NCBI RefSeq assembly: GCF_003265705.1
Contig: NW_020312935.1
Location: 1,424,373-1,488,372 of the forward strand
Reading direction: 5' to 3'
DNA: 64,000 nucleotides
DNA from: Callorhinus ursinus
Lineage: Eukaryota > Chordata > Mammalia > Carnivora > Otariidae
The notes under the pieces were generated by a model. The model ran no database searches and had not been told where the DNA came from. It saw nothing but the letters and a program-made list of their open reading frames with translations. The stretch's first letter is position 1. Every line of letters begins with the position of its first letter. The translations under genes were made by a program, and so were the position numbers. Shown one piece after another: positions 36,641 through 49,031 of this stretch.

Positions 36641-37225
36641 ATAGGAGCAACTAAACAGATAAAGCAAATATTAACAGACATAAAGGGAGAAATAGACAGC
36701 AATACAATAGAAGCAGGGGACTTTAATACTCTATTCTCATCAATGGCTAGATCATCCACACAGAAAATCAATAAGGAAACATTGGCCTTAAATAACATAT
36801 TAAATCACATGGACTTAATAGATATATAAAGATCATTCCATCCACAAGCAACAAAATACACATTCTTCTCAAGCACACATGGCACATTCTCCAGGACAGA
36901 TCATGTTAGGCCACAAAATAAGTCTTAATAAATTTAAGAAGACTGAAATCAGATCAAGCATCTTTTCCAACCACAATGATATGAAACTGGAAATCAATTA
37001 CAAAAAGAACACTGGAAAATCCCAAAATTGTGGAGATTAAACAACATGCTACTAGACAACGAATTGATCAAAGAAGAAATCAAAAGAGAAATCAGAATAT
37101 ACCTTGAGACAAAATAAAATGGAAATACAACCTATCAAAACATGAGGAATACAGCAAAAGCAGTTCTAAGAGGGAAGTTCACAGCAATAAATGCCTACCT
37201 CGAGAAACAAGAAAAATCTCAAATA

Positions 37226-37458
37226 GGGCACCTGGGTGGCTCAGTTGGTTAAGCGACTGCCTTCGGCTCAGGTCATGATCCTGGAGTCCCGGGATCAAGT
37301 CCCGCATCGGGCTCCCTGCTCGGCGGGGAGTCCGCTTCTCCCTCTGACCCTCTTCCCTCTCGTGCTCTCTGTCTCTCCTTCTTTAAATAAATAAATAAAT
37401 AAATAAATAAATTGATTGATTTGCAAATAAATAAATAAACAAAATCTTTAAAAAAAAA
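37226..37458 (+). mobile_element. Can-SINE in L1
   Basis: Target duplication AAGAAAAATCTCAAATA on both sides; the tail contains an expanded (AAAT)n with an inserted TTGATTGATTTGC. Confidence 0.95.
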
Positions 37459-38569
37459 AAGAAAAATCTCAAATAAACCACCTAATCTTAAGCCTCAAGG
37501 AATTAGAAAAAGAACAAATGAAGCCCAAAGTTCGTAGAAGAAAGGAAGAAACAAAGCTCCTAGTGGAAATAAGTGAAGTAGACTAAGAGGACAACAGAAA
37601 AGATCAATGAAACTAAGAGTTGTTTTTCTTAAAAAATAAACTATATTGACAAAACTTTAGCTACACTCACCAAGAAAAAAAAAAAAGAGAGGGGGCTCAA
37701 ATAAAATCAGAAATGAAAGAGGAGACATCACAACTGATACCACAGAAATATAAAGGATCATAAGAGACTATTATGAATAATTACATACCAACAAATTGGA
37801 CAACCTAGAAGGAATGGATAAATTCCAGAAACATACAACCTACCAAGACCTAATCATGAAAAAAGAACATCTGAACAGATAACTAGTAAGAAGACTGAAT
37901 CAGTAATAAAAACCATCAAAAACAAACAAAACTCCAGGACCAGACAGTTTCACTGGTAAATCCTACAAAATATTTAAAGAAGAATTAATACCAAGTCTTG
38001 TCAAACTCTTCCAAAAAACAGAAGAGGAAGGAACACTTCCAGACTCATTTCATAAGGCCAGCATTATCCTGATACCAAAACCAGACAAGGATGACTATAG
38101 GCCAATATCTCTTATGAACATGGATGCAAAAATCCTCAATAAAATATTAGCATACCAAATTCAACAATATATGAAAAAAATCACACACTATGATCAAATG
38201 GGATTTATTTCAGAGCTTCAAGGATGGTTCTACAACTGCAAATCAATTCATGTTTTATACTACATTAACAAAATGAGGGTAAAAAAACATATGATCATCT
38301 CAACAGATGTAGAAAAAACATTTGACAAAATTCAACACCGATTTATGATCAAAACTCTCAACAAATTGGGTATAGAGAGAACATACCTCAACATAAGGGC
38401 CATAAATGACAAGCCCACAGCTAACATCATACTCAGTGGTGAAAAACTAAAATCTTTTCTCTAAGATGGGGAATAAGACAAGGATGCCCACCTCCACCAC
38501 TTTTATTCAACGTAGTTTTAGAAGTCCTAGCAAGAGCACTTGGCAAGAAAAAGAAATAACAGTCATCCA

Positions 38570-38752
38570 TGGGACACCTGGATGGCTCAGTCGGTTAAGC
38601 ATCTGCCTTTGGCTCAAGTCATGTTTCCAGGGTCCTGGGATCTGGCAGTGTTGGGCTCCCTGCTCAGTGGGGAGTCTGCTTCTCCTACTCCCTCTGCCCC
38701 TCCCCCTGATCACGCTCTCTCTCTCTCTCAAATAAGTGTTAAAAAAAAAAAA
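38570..38752 (+). mobile_element. Can-SINE in L1 ORF2
   Basis: Flanked by AGTCATCCA at 38561-38569 and 38753-38761, splitting the reverse transcriptase segment. Confidence 0.95.
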
Positions 38753-39167
38753 AGTCATCCAAATTGGAAAGAAGGAAAACTGTCACTATTTACAGATGAC
38801 GTATTATATACAGAAAATATTAAGACACTACCAAAAAACTGTTAGAGCTAATAAAAAAATTCAAGAAAGTTGTAGGATACCAAATCAATATACAAAATAC
38901 TATTATGTTTCTATACACTAATAACAAACTATCACAAGAAAAATTAAGAAAACAATCCCATTTTCAACTGCATCAAAAAATAAAATAAAATACCTAGGAA
39001 TAAATTTAACCAAAGAGTTTACAAAAGACCTATATGCTAAAATCTATAAGACAATGATTAAAGAATTAAAGAAGACACAAATAAATGGAAAGATATTCCA
39101 TGTTCATGAATTGGGAGAAAATATTTGCAAATGATATATCTGGTAAAGGGTTAATATCCAAAACATA

Positions 39168-39357
39168 GGGGCACCTGGGTGGCTCAGTTGGTTAAGCATC
39201 TGCCTTTGGCTCAGGTCATGATCCCAGGGGCCTGGGATCAAGCCCCGCATCTGGCTCCCTGCTCAGTGGGGAATCTGCTTCTCCCTCTCCCTCTGCCATT
39301 CCCTCCACTTGTGCTCTCTGGCTCTCTCTGTCAAATAAATAAATAAAATCTTTTAAA
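39168..39357 (+). mobile_element. Can-SINE in L1
   Basis: Complete copy; the interrupted L1 text 'aatatccaaaacata' reappears as 'atatccaaaatata' after it. Confidence 0.94.
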
Positions 39358-39574
39358 AATATATCCAAAATATATAAAGAACTCCTACAACTCAATAGCA
39401 AAACAACCACCACCCAATTAAAAAATGGGCAGAGAATCTGAATAGACATTTTTCCAAAGACATACAGATGGCAAACAGGTACATGAAAGATGTTCAACAT
39501 TATTTATCATTGGGGAAATGCAAGTCAAAACCACAATGAGATATTACCTCACACCTGTTAGAATGGCTATTATC

Positions 39575-39612
39575 AAAAAAAAAAAAGAAGAAGAAGAAGA
39601 AGAAGAAGAAAT
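39575..39612 (+). repeat. A-run and (GAA)n microsatellite
   Basis: A12 followed by about eight GAA units inside the L1 remnant. Confidence 0.95.
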
Positions 39613-39927
39613 AAGTGTTGGTGAGGATGTTGCACTGTTGGTGGGAATGTAAACTGGTGCAGCCTCTATGTTCTACTCCACTGAAACAGTATGGAAGTTC
39701 CTCAAAACATTAAAAATAGAACTACCATATAATCCAGCAATTTCACTTGAGTTTTTAATCTGAAAGAAAACACTAACTCAAAAAGATATCTGCACTCTCA
39801 TGTTCACTGCAGCATCATTCACAATAGCCAAAACATGGAAACAGCCTAAGTGTCCACTGACGATGAATGGATAAGGAGATGAAATATTCAGCCATTTAAA
39901 AAAAAAAAAAAAAAAAGGAACATCCTG

Positions 39928-40134
39928 GGGCGACTGGGTGGCTCAGTCATTAAGCGTCTGCCTTCAGCTCAGGTCATGATCCCAGGGTCCTGGAATCAAG
40001 CCCCGCATGGGGGGGGCTCCCTGCTTGGCGGGAAGCCTGTTTCTCCTTCTCCCACTCCCCCTGCTTGTGTTCCCTGCCTCCCTCTGTCAAAAAATAAAAT
40101 CTTAAAAAAAATTTTTTTGAAAAAAATAAAAATA
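39928..40134 (+). mobile_element. Can-SINE in L1
   Basis: Duplication 'aaaaaggaacatcct' / 'aaaaagggacatcct' on the two sides. Confidence 0.94.
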
Positions 40135-40311
40135 AAAAAGGGACATCCTGCCATTTGCAACAAGATGATGGACCTTAAGGGCTTTATGCTAAGTGAAGTC
40201 AGATGGAAAAAGATAAATACCAGATGATCTCATTTATATGCATAATATTTGAAAAAATTTTAAACGAGCTCATGAATACAGAGAACAGATTGGTGTTTGC
40301 CAGTGGCAGGG

Positions 40312-40474
40312 TTTTTTTTGTTTTTGTTTTAAGATTATTTATTTGAGAGAAAGAGCAAGAAAGAGCTGAAGCAGGGAGGAGAGGGAGCTGAATGTGGGGC
40401 TCCATCCCAGGACCCTGAGATCATCACCGGAGCTGAAGGCAGATGCTTAACTGACTGAGCCACCCAGGCGCCCC
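40312..40474 (-). mobile_element. Can-SINE in L1, inverted
   Basis: T-rich start and CACCCAGGCGCCCC end, flanked by CAGTGGCAGGG on both sides. It lies between two plus-strand copies. Confidence 0.94.
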
Positions 40475-40743
40475 AGTGGCAGGGGTTTTATATATACATA
40501 TACATGGTTAATAACACTGTGTTATATTCAAAAGTTCCTAAGAAAGCAGATCTTTCTCATCATAAGAAAAATATTGTAACTGTACAGTGATGTTAACTAA
40601 ACTTATTGTGGTGATCATTTCACAATAAATATATATATATATTGAATCATTATGTTATACACCTGAAACTAATGTTATATGTCAATTATATCTCAATTTT
40701 TAAAAGTAAAGCAGAAATTGAGGAGTTAGAAAAAAACAGTTAA

Positions 40744-40939
40744 GGGGCGCCTGGGTGGCTCAGTTGATCAAGCGACTGCCTTCAGCTCAGGTCATGATCC
40801 TGGAGTCCCGGGATCGAGTCCCGCATCGGGCTCCCTGCTCGGCAGGGAGTCTGCTTCTCCCTCTGACCCTCTTCCCTCTTGTGCTCTCTGTCTCTCATTC
40901 TCTCCCTCTCAAATAAATAAATAAAATCTTTAAAAAAAA
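40744..40939 (+). mobile_element. Can-SINE
   Basis: Near-consensus copy flanked by AAAAAACAGTTAA (40731-40743) and AAAAACAGTTAA (about 40940-40952). Confidence 0.96.
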
Positions 40940-40969
40940 AAAAAACAGTTAAGTAAACCAAAATAGCTG

Positions 40970-41740
40970 GTTCTTTGAAAACTAATCAACAAAACAGAAA
41001 CTGCTAACTTGATTTTCTAAAAGATGAGAAAGCACAAACACACAAAAGAAAAGAAAAGAAAATGAGAAAGCACAAACACAATCTGGTAAGAACAGGATTT
41101 TTTTTAAATCATGAGACGACTTTGTACAACTATATGAAATAAAAACATTTTAAAGAAAATCTAGATGAAATAAACATCCTAAACAAGTGAATTATGAAAA
41201 AGAAATATAGAAGTAGAAAGTCGTAGAAGAGCTCCCCTGCCAAAAAGCTAGGCCCAGCTGATTTCACAAAGAAATCTACCAAACCTGTAAAGATCAGATG
41301 ATGTAAATGCTACTTAAACTATTTCAGAGCACTGAAAGAAAAAATACCCAAATTATTTTTTTTACCCAAATTATTTTTATGCCAACTTAACATCGATTCC
41401 AAAACCAAACACTGAATAAAATACAACTATAGACCAATCTCATTTATTAATATTAATGCAAAAATTGTGAATAAAATATTAGCAAACAGAATCCAAAAAT
41501 CCATCATGATCGAGTAGTGTTTATTCCAGAAATGTAAGAGGGGTTCAGTATTTGGAATCCCTTAATTAATCATTTTAATAGAACTAAAGAGAAAAACATA
41601 CTCATCTCCACAGATTTTAGCAATGGAAAAACAGAACACTTATTTAGGTTTTTTAAAAGCCTCAAAAATAGGAATACCTCATTGATATAAAAATAAGAAT
41701 ATAAACTTTAAAAAAATCAGCAAATGATATAATGGGAATA
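40970..41740 (+). mobile_element. Older L1M ORF2 fragment
   Basis: 'agctgatttcacaaagaaatctaccaaacc', 'ataaaatattagcaaacagaatccaa' and 'catgatcgagtagtgtttattccag' are reverse transcriptase-region L1 text, more diverged than the neighbour. Confidence 0.75.
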
Positions 41741-41751
41741 GACTAGGACAG

Positions 41752-43111
41752 CAGTTCTCCACTATGTAGTCTGTGGATCCAGACCAAGACATTATTTATT
41801 TCCTCTTTACACTAGGATGATACAAAAGCAGTGGTGGACAGAAATGCTGGTGCCTTAGCACAAATCAAGGGAGTGGCACTAGACTCCTCTATGTAGTCAT
41901 TGTATTCTTCAACACACATGTTCATGGTGGTGGAAAAAGAGCAATTTTTTACTTAAGAATATCCTGGATGAAGCAGTAAAAATAATCAAATTTATTAAGT
42001 TTCGACCCTTGAGTTCATGCCTTTAATATTCTAGGTGAAGAAATGGCAAGTATGTATAAAGCACTTCCATTGCATACCAAAGTAGGATGGCTGTCACCAG
42101 GAAAAGCATTTGTGCAACTGAGCTGCAAGTTCAGTTGTGTATTTTTCACAAACATCGTATTTACTTGGAAGAACAACTGGGAGACAAACTAAAGTTATTG
42201 TATAGTTGGTAGTTATAGTTTATAGTTATAGACTTGGGTATTCAGCAGATGTTTCCTCAATAATTAATAAGGTGAGCTCTCATTTCAAGGAAAACAACTG
42301 ACAATATTTGTCGCTAAGAGAGAATTCAAGCATTCAAGCAAAAATTAAAATTTTAGAAAATTTTTGTCCACCACCCTGAGTCTGACAACTTCTCAATACT
42401 TAGATTTTTTCTGATGACATCAGCAGTGATGTTTAAAAATGCAATTTTTTTGGTACCATATAAATCAAACGCATCAAACATTTGCAAGATCTGCATAACT
42501 CAATGAACTCATTTTCCAAATGACAAATTCATGGGGCTACAAAACCACATGTGAGTAAGCGATCCCTTCAAAGTGCAAGACAAACCAATGGATTTTAACA
42601 GAGTACAAGAAGTTCATTAATATAGTTTAGATTCTTCTTTGCAATCAACTTTTAAGAAACTATCACCTGTCAAGTTTTGGAGTAGCATCAAAGAATATCC
42701 GTAATTACCCAAAAAGGTTATTAAAATACTCCTTCCTTTTCCAACTACCTATTGGAGTCCAGATTTTCTTAAGTACTTCAACTAAAACAATGTAGTGCAA
42801 CAGACTGAATGTAAAACGGATATGAGAATCTGTCTTCTATTATAAAGACAAAGATCTGCAAAAATGTAAACATTGCCAGGCTTCTCACTTTTGTTTTGAA
42901 AGCTATTTTTTATAAAATGTATTTATGTTAACCCAGTAGTTTTATCGTTATTTCTCATTTAATTAATGAAACTTAAAATTTTTATGAGTTTTAACTTCTG
43001 ACATGGACCATCTCAACAGATATAACTCCAATGAACAAAAGTTCTTTGGATTCTTCAGTAATTTTTAAGAGAGTAAAGGAGTCTTGAGACCAAAAAGCTT
43101 GAGAACCACTG
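41752..43111 (+). mobile_element. hAT (Charlie/Zaphod-type) DNA transposon fossil
   Basis: Terminal inverted repeat CAGTTCTCC at the left end and TTGAGAACCACTG at the right end, 1.36 kb apart. The 3' 400 bases follow a common mammalian hAT 3' text ('gaccaaaaagcttgagaaccactg'). Inside, a plus-strand segment at 42037-42190 reads EEMASMYKALPLHTKVGWLS then PGKAF, matching the conserved LLLHTEVRWLSRGK block of hAT transposases of this type. A preceding frame has DEAVKIIKFIKFRPLSS. Several stops and shifts; dead. Confidence 0.8.
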
Positions 43112-43391
43112 TACTGTAGACATTCCCATTAAAGTCAGGATGATGTCAGGTCTGGGCAGAAATATACAAGATGACATGGGCACATGTTGTGCCAGAAAGT
43201 ATAGAAGCTATCAAAGACAATTATGTAAAAAATGACACAGCTATCAACTTGAAAGAGCCCTTCCCCCCACCCACCCAAGTCAAAATAGGATGATTTGAGC
43301 ATCAGTGAGAACAGTATTTGTAACTGATTAAAATACATCAAATACATAACCATCCATGAGCTCCTGAAGATAGTTAAAAAAACACAAAAAA

Positions 43392-43592
43392 GGGGTGCCT
43401 GGATGGCTCAGTCATTAAGCGTCTGCCTTCGGTTCAGGTCATGATCCCAGGCTTCTGGGATCGAGCCCTGCATCGGGTTCCCTGCTCCGCAGGAAAGCCT
43501 GCTTCTCCCTTTCCCACTCCCCCTGCTTGTGTTCCCTCTCTCGCTGTGTCTTTCTCTGTCAAATAAATAAATAAAATCTTTAAAAAAAAAAA
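43392..43592 (+). mobile_element. Can-SINE
   Basis: Complete copy with A tail in an A-rich target. It is the last SINE before the 16-kb SINE-free stretch around CMTR2. Confidence 0.94.
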
Positions 43593-43899
43593 ACACCAAA
43601 ACAAAATTTCATTTGTCACCTTTAAGGGTTGCTAAAACATCACTTATTTTTCCAAAAACCGATGTTTTAAAAAATGAAGCACTTTTCCCATGTTTTTCCT
43701 GAACAAACTATTTCCAAAAAAAATAAATAATGGATGACTTCAAGTACGTATTATAAAGTCCAATTAATACTGAGGAAATGCAGTTAATCACTAATTTGCA
43801 AACCCTAATAGACCGAAGTATCAATATCCATTAAAGGCTAAAACTATTAAAAGATCGATAGAAAAATGTAGTGTATAAGTAAGGTTGACGTTTGAAACT

Positions 43900-44520
43900 G
43901 ATTGACCTTAATGTCACTGAGAGGGGGCAACTAGCCATTTTGTGCTTCATGATCTGACCAAAAAGGAAGTACACAATACCACTTCGGAAGTTTTCTTGCT
44001 AATGGTAATCAATCCTCTACATCTAACTAGCAATTTATAGGAAATATGTGACATGGAGATACAAATCAAAAGATAAAGTAATCAGCCAAATTCAGCATGT
44101 GGAAAAGTACAGGACAGTTAACATGGCATAGAAAAGAAAATGTTGGGGCTGCAGAACAGGGTGAGGGACTTTTAAATAGATAGACTTCAAAGGCACATTA
44201 AGCAAATACAATGTGCCAACCTTACTTGGAATCTTATTTGAACCAACTATAAAAAGGCACTTTTGAGACAACCTGGAAAATTTGAACATGAACTAAGTAG
44301 TGGTTGATATTAATTTTGTCACGTGTGACAAAGTCCTTATCTGTTAGGAGAGATTTCATGAATTTGTTTTAAAATACTCCAAAAAAAAAAAAAAGGGTAG
44401 GAGGAAAAAGCAAGTTAAGCAAAAGGTTGGTAGTTATGGAACCTGGCCAAGGGTACATGAGGGGTTGTTAACATGATTTTAATTTTGTGTATGGTTGCAA
44501 GTTTTCTATAATAAAAAAAT
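43900..44520 (+). mobile_element. L1M 3'-UTR-like fragment
   Basis: 'gtgacatggagatacaaatcaaaag', 'attaattttgtcacgtgtgacaaagtcc' and 'ttgcaagttttctataataaaa' suggest a diverged L1M 3' end. Confidence 0.45.
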
Positions 44521-46649
44521 CAAACAGTATTCTGAAGACACCTATATTGACTATATGAAATATAAAAGAAGTGTAGCCAGAGCACCCTGACCTTGAATTT
44601 ATAATTTTGGAAAGAAAATGAAAGAATGGAGAAAAAAAGAAAGAACAATGTAATATTGCTTAATTTAAGGCAATGCTTAGACTAAACAGCTCCAGGAAGA
44701 GATTAGTATTACTGGAGTTATCAAATAGTTACAGGAATGATATTTACTCTAATAAAAAAAAATCACTAGGACATGTTCATGCTTCTTTTGAAGTTCCTCA
44801 ACCAGTCTACTATGCAGACTAATTTTTCAATCCTGAAATTCACTGGAAACTGCAGAAATTCTCAAAAGTCAAGACAGTAAAAGCACATCTATCTTGCCCA
44901 GTAAAATAATTTGGTGTTGAAGCACAAGCTTAAATAGAAAAAAGATGCAGATACACATGTAAATAAAATGTTTATCCACAAATGGGTCTACAGAATCATT
45001 TTAGTAAAAGTTAACTTTTCGGCAGAATGTGTACACAAATAGTTTAGAGAAAAAGAACAATCTCTACAAATATCTTCCTTAATTATATCATGACCAATTC
45101 AACCCACAAATCAACAATGTGGTTGCAATTTTAAATAATAAATAATATTAAAAGTCTGGTAACAGGCTACAGTGATGCTGCTACCCTTGGCACACAATAA
45201 ACACAGAATTCTACCTAGTCTGTCTGGAAAGACAGAGAGTAACATCTTAAAATTAGAGGAAACACTACTCTGGGTACAACTTGTAAATGAGTATATAACC
45301 TATATGTGACTACAAGCAGATTAGACTTTTAAATAAAATTTTCACTTGAGTAAAATTAAATGCTAACCTATGCTCAATGACAGGTAATTTCTAATATTTT
45401 CACTAATAAAAAACGGCAGGCACCTTCACCATACCTGTGGTTATAAAGCGGCTTTCACCTCTTCCCAAAACATTCCAGTATAATCTTGTACTTATCCATT
45501 TGGGTAAGTTACTTTGATCTTCTGTATTGTTCCAAACTAAGAAAATATAAACAACAGATTGGGGATGGGGTGGCGGCAGAACACCTTATTCAAAGATTGT
45601 TACTTTATATGAACTAAAGAATACACTGATTAGAAGTACAAAATAATAAGCAAGAACTCATAAATTTTGATTACTGCTTTAATTACATGCCTTAAAACAT
45701 ACCTACATATTATGAGTTACTATATGTTTTATGCTTTTAGTTTACTTGCTACATGGTCATTAGGCCAGCTCTAAAAAATGTTTACCATCCAAATAGAAAT
45801 TCATTAGGGAATACTAAAATTTTTGTTTTATGATTAGTTCTGCTCCTAAGATCAGCCTGAAATGAGTTTTAATCCAGTAAAAAAAAAGGTGGGGAGCCCT
45901 ATTATCAAATAATTGAGTCTCTATTTTCAATAGTAACTATGTAGTAAACAAATTTTCAGTCAGGCCCTGCCTGTCTGTACCATCTATGTATAATAAATTT
46001 TCATTATTAAAAATAGAGGATAATATTTACATTAAGTCTAGGTTTTGTTCAAAATGTATTAAACAGGTAACAAAGGACATTTAAACAAGGCCTAATTTAA
46101 TGTTTTTATTTTTTAGAATATAAAAATAGCAAAAAATGTCATGCTTTAAAATCTTTGTAAGCATGTACTTTTATAAAAAATAATCATTTATTGTTTAAAA
46201 CAATTAAAAAATTAAAACAAAATGTCCTATTTCTTACTTTCATCTTGGAAAGCAAAAATACACTAAATGAAATATCAGTGTATTTTATTTTCAAATCAAA
46301 TATGGAAAAGTATTTAAACATGAAAAATGATTTTGGTCAGGTTGATAATCAACACTTTCATTTCTAAAACTGTGAGAACGTAAGGGATTAACTGATTTCA
46401 TTTACCCATGCCACAGCAGTATAACTACAATGAGTTCAACTGGAAATGAAAAATAAGGTTTACATACTTTTTAAGACCAGGTATATTCTCATCAAAAATA
46501 AGTAAAATAACAAAAGCATCAATCAACTTTTTTTTCCAACTCTCCCTAATATTTTAAATGCTTCTTTCATTCCACTCAGAGATCTTTGGAGTAGAAAAAA
46601 ATGTTTAATACAAATCTTCTTAAACAAAATAACTATTTTAAAGATGGAG
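44521..46649. other. AT-rich, SINE-free flank downstream of CMTR2
   Basis: No gene or nameable repeat. It could be an extension of the CMTR2 3' UTR or simple flank. Further minus-strand AATAAA signals exist (for example 46284-46289). Confidence 0.4.
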
Positions 46650-49031
46650 TAAAGCCCACAAATTAGATCTTTAATTTATTCCAGAAAAGATATTTTCAAT
46701 GCATTTAAATATTTAATGATCATTAGGATAATAATATAAAGGCCTCCATTAAAATATAAAACTCTTTCTTAGGGAGGACAAAAATTAACATTGAAGAAAT
46801 TAAATTTATAAGACCTATTTCTCATCTAAGTTTTTTAAAAACATTTGTGAAGCTTACATTTTCTGGCTGTTAAAAAATTCTTTTCAAAAACACCACAATT
46901 AAGTTCAAAATCTCAAGACCTACGAAAAAAAATTTTTTAAAGAACAGTAACTACCTTGATATACAAATCGTGTCTCACCTTACAGTCTTCTTGTCATTAA
47001 TTTTTTGGACAGCACTTTTCCTCCCCTTTTACCCAAAAGGAAGCTCCTGTAAGTCATCGGTACCTGTCATCCACATCAAATTCAATCTGAACCTTCAAGT
47101 CCTATTCTCACCTATAGAGCAAATTTGAATCCCAAAAACCAGATGAACAGCAACTGATTCCAAAAGTCAAGTTAAATACCAAAATATATTCTAATGTACA
47201 CCAGTATGCTATATATTCCAAGAGATTGATTTGTGTTTAAAAAAAACAAAAAGCAAAAAAAAAAAAATAAGCATTCAATGTTTATTTGAGGTGCTTAAAA
47301 CAAAGTTTTAATACTAATACCCCGACCTAGGCTTTCAACTTCATTCAAATGAACTAGTTAAAATAAGCAAAAATAAACTGTGTCATTGTATTAGATCAAA
47401 CCAACCAAGGCATAAAGACTATTCAGTGCAAAATGGTTTTCCAAGAGTGGTTTTTAACTCTCCTGGTAACCAAATTTCTGTCAGACTTCTATCATTATAC
47501 AACTGGAACTGCTTCCATAGTCACCAGTAAAAAATCACAGTTCTTTTGGAAATCTACCTCCAAGCCTCCATACCCTCCCTGGCAAGAACTCAATCTACCC
47601 ACTTCTCCTCCCTCCCTTAAGTATTCAGTTCTTTCCCGAAGTAGAAATTCCATAAATATTACAATATTAAGGGCTAAATTTTAATGAATATAAATCAGAG
47701 GAAATGAAGGAACATGAACTCCCATTCAAACCTTCCTTAAAAAAAAAAATGTTTCCAAGTTATATTTTTAACTTCCCCCATGATTCGCTTTAAAAAAGAC
47801 GAACACAAAATCTCTCTAATGACTTTATTCATGAATCTATAACGGAACTCAAAATAGCAAGGAACATGAAAAAAATTCAGATTAATATTTATCAACCAAA
47901 TACATCAGAGAATACATCTATTTTTTATTTAACTAACAAAAATGTCTAAAATGCATGTGTGAGAATATAAACATTCTCCACTTTCTGGAATTTCAAAGTA
48001 ATGAAGATCTGCTTAATACAGTTGGCCAGAAAAGCTCATTTACACTGTCAAATACATGTAATTCAAAAGAAATCAGACACAACTGATAAAATAACCATCT
48101 CATGGTTAATCTTCTGGTAAAGTGCTACTTTCAAAGAAATAAGATTAAAAATTTTTAAATGCTGAACCATCATTCTGGAAGTGTTAAAATTTCTCTTCAA
48201 GATTCACTATGTTCATCACATTCATATGTCCCCAAGAGTCCATACACACTATTTTACAATCTAAAAAAATCTGTTAGCTCATAGATTATTTCCTGGAAGT
48301 TAAAGATTACTACACCATTGCTAAATGAAGTTTTTCATGATACAGGTGTGTCCCAGACACAGTGATTTTTCATTGTTTTAAACATGATCTTTGGTTTGAA
48401 GCTGTCCTGATATCCTTTCTGGCTGGATGGCTGTGGTCATTAAAATATTCATAAAACAGCACATAGCTTCATTTGAACCACACAAGTAAATTGGGTCAAT
48501 GGCCTAAAGGCAAGGAACGGCACATACTCAGCATCTGGCAAGAAGAGTTCCCCGAATCCATAACTGACGTGGTCAGTGTTAAAGAAAACAAGCGTTGCTG
48601 AGGAGTGGCTCACCTCCTTTCATCAAAGACCTCTCTCGATTTATTAACAGCATTAGCCACTAAGGAAATTAGTTGGGAAAAAAATCTAATCTGAAGGAAG
48701 GCACATGGATGCAAATCTTAAAAACAGAAAAATAAGACCAAGGAAACTGCTTAAATAAGAATGTGTGTGTCCATCCCAAAGTATATGCACATCTCGTATT
48801 TGAGGTTGAATATGATCACTGCATAGATTGCACCACGTGGAAAACTCTACGCCTACGGGCATATATATGAGATCAGAACTAACTGGTGGTTTTCCCGAAA
48901 TAATGAGACTGTCAATGATGCAAAAGCTGGCCTTTCCCCCAAATGAAAGGTTTTAAATAGCAAAGGGCTGAAATAACAATGGAAACTGTAAGAAGCCATA
49001 AAGTTAAATCTCAGAAAGGACAAGTTCAACG
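46650..49031 (-). other. CMTR2: Probable CMTR2 3' UTR
   Basis: AT-rich sequence directly downstream of the stop codon, with no SINE, LTR or recognisable L1. Minus-strand AATAAA signals occur at 47281-47286, 46675-46680 and 46284-46289. An end near 46.65 kb would give a gene span of about 8.4 kb, close to what I recall for the human gene. The real end could be any of these or further left. Confidence 0.4.

Larger units (their letters stand above)
36640..40712 (+). mobile_element. L1 LINE, ORF2 to 3' end, non-functional
   Basis: Long remnant of a carnivore L1. The end of the endonuclease domain is legible at 36640-36830 (STQKINKETLALNNILNHMD-like). The reverse transcriptase lies at about 37.9-38.85 kb, with '[16 protein letters not shown]', 'IRQGCP' near 38480, and the catalytic box reading FTDD instead of FADD at 38789-38800. 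The 3' end has 'atacacctgaaactaatgttatatgtcaatta'. Stops and frameshifts are frequent and six SINEs split it, so it cannot encode an active ORF2. Confidence 0.9.

Noticed and set aside
36374..38464. Active L1 reverse transcriptase
   Set aside because: Stops, frameshifts and SINE insertions break ORF2, and the catalytic box is altered.
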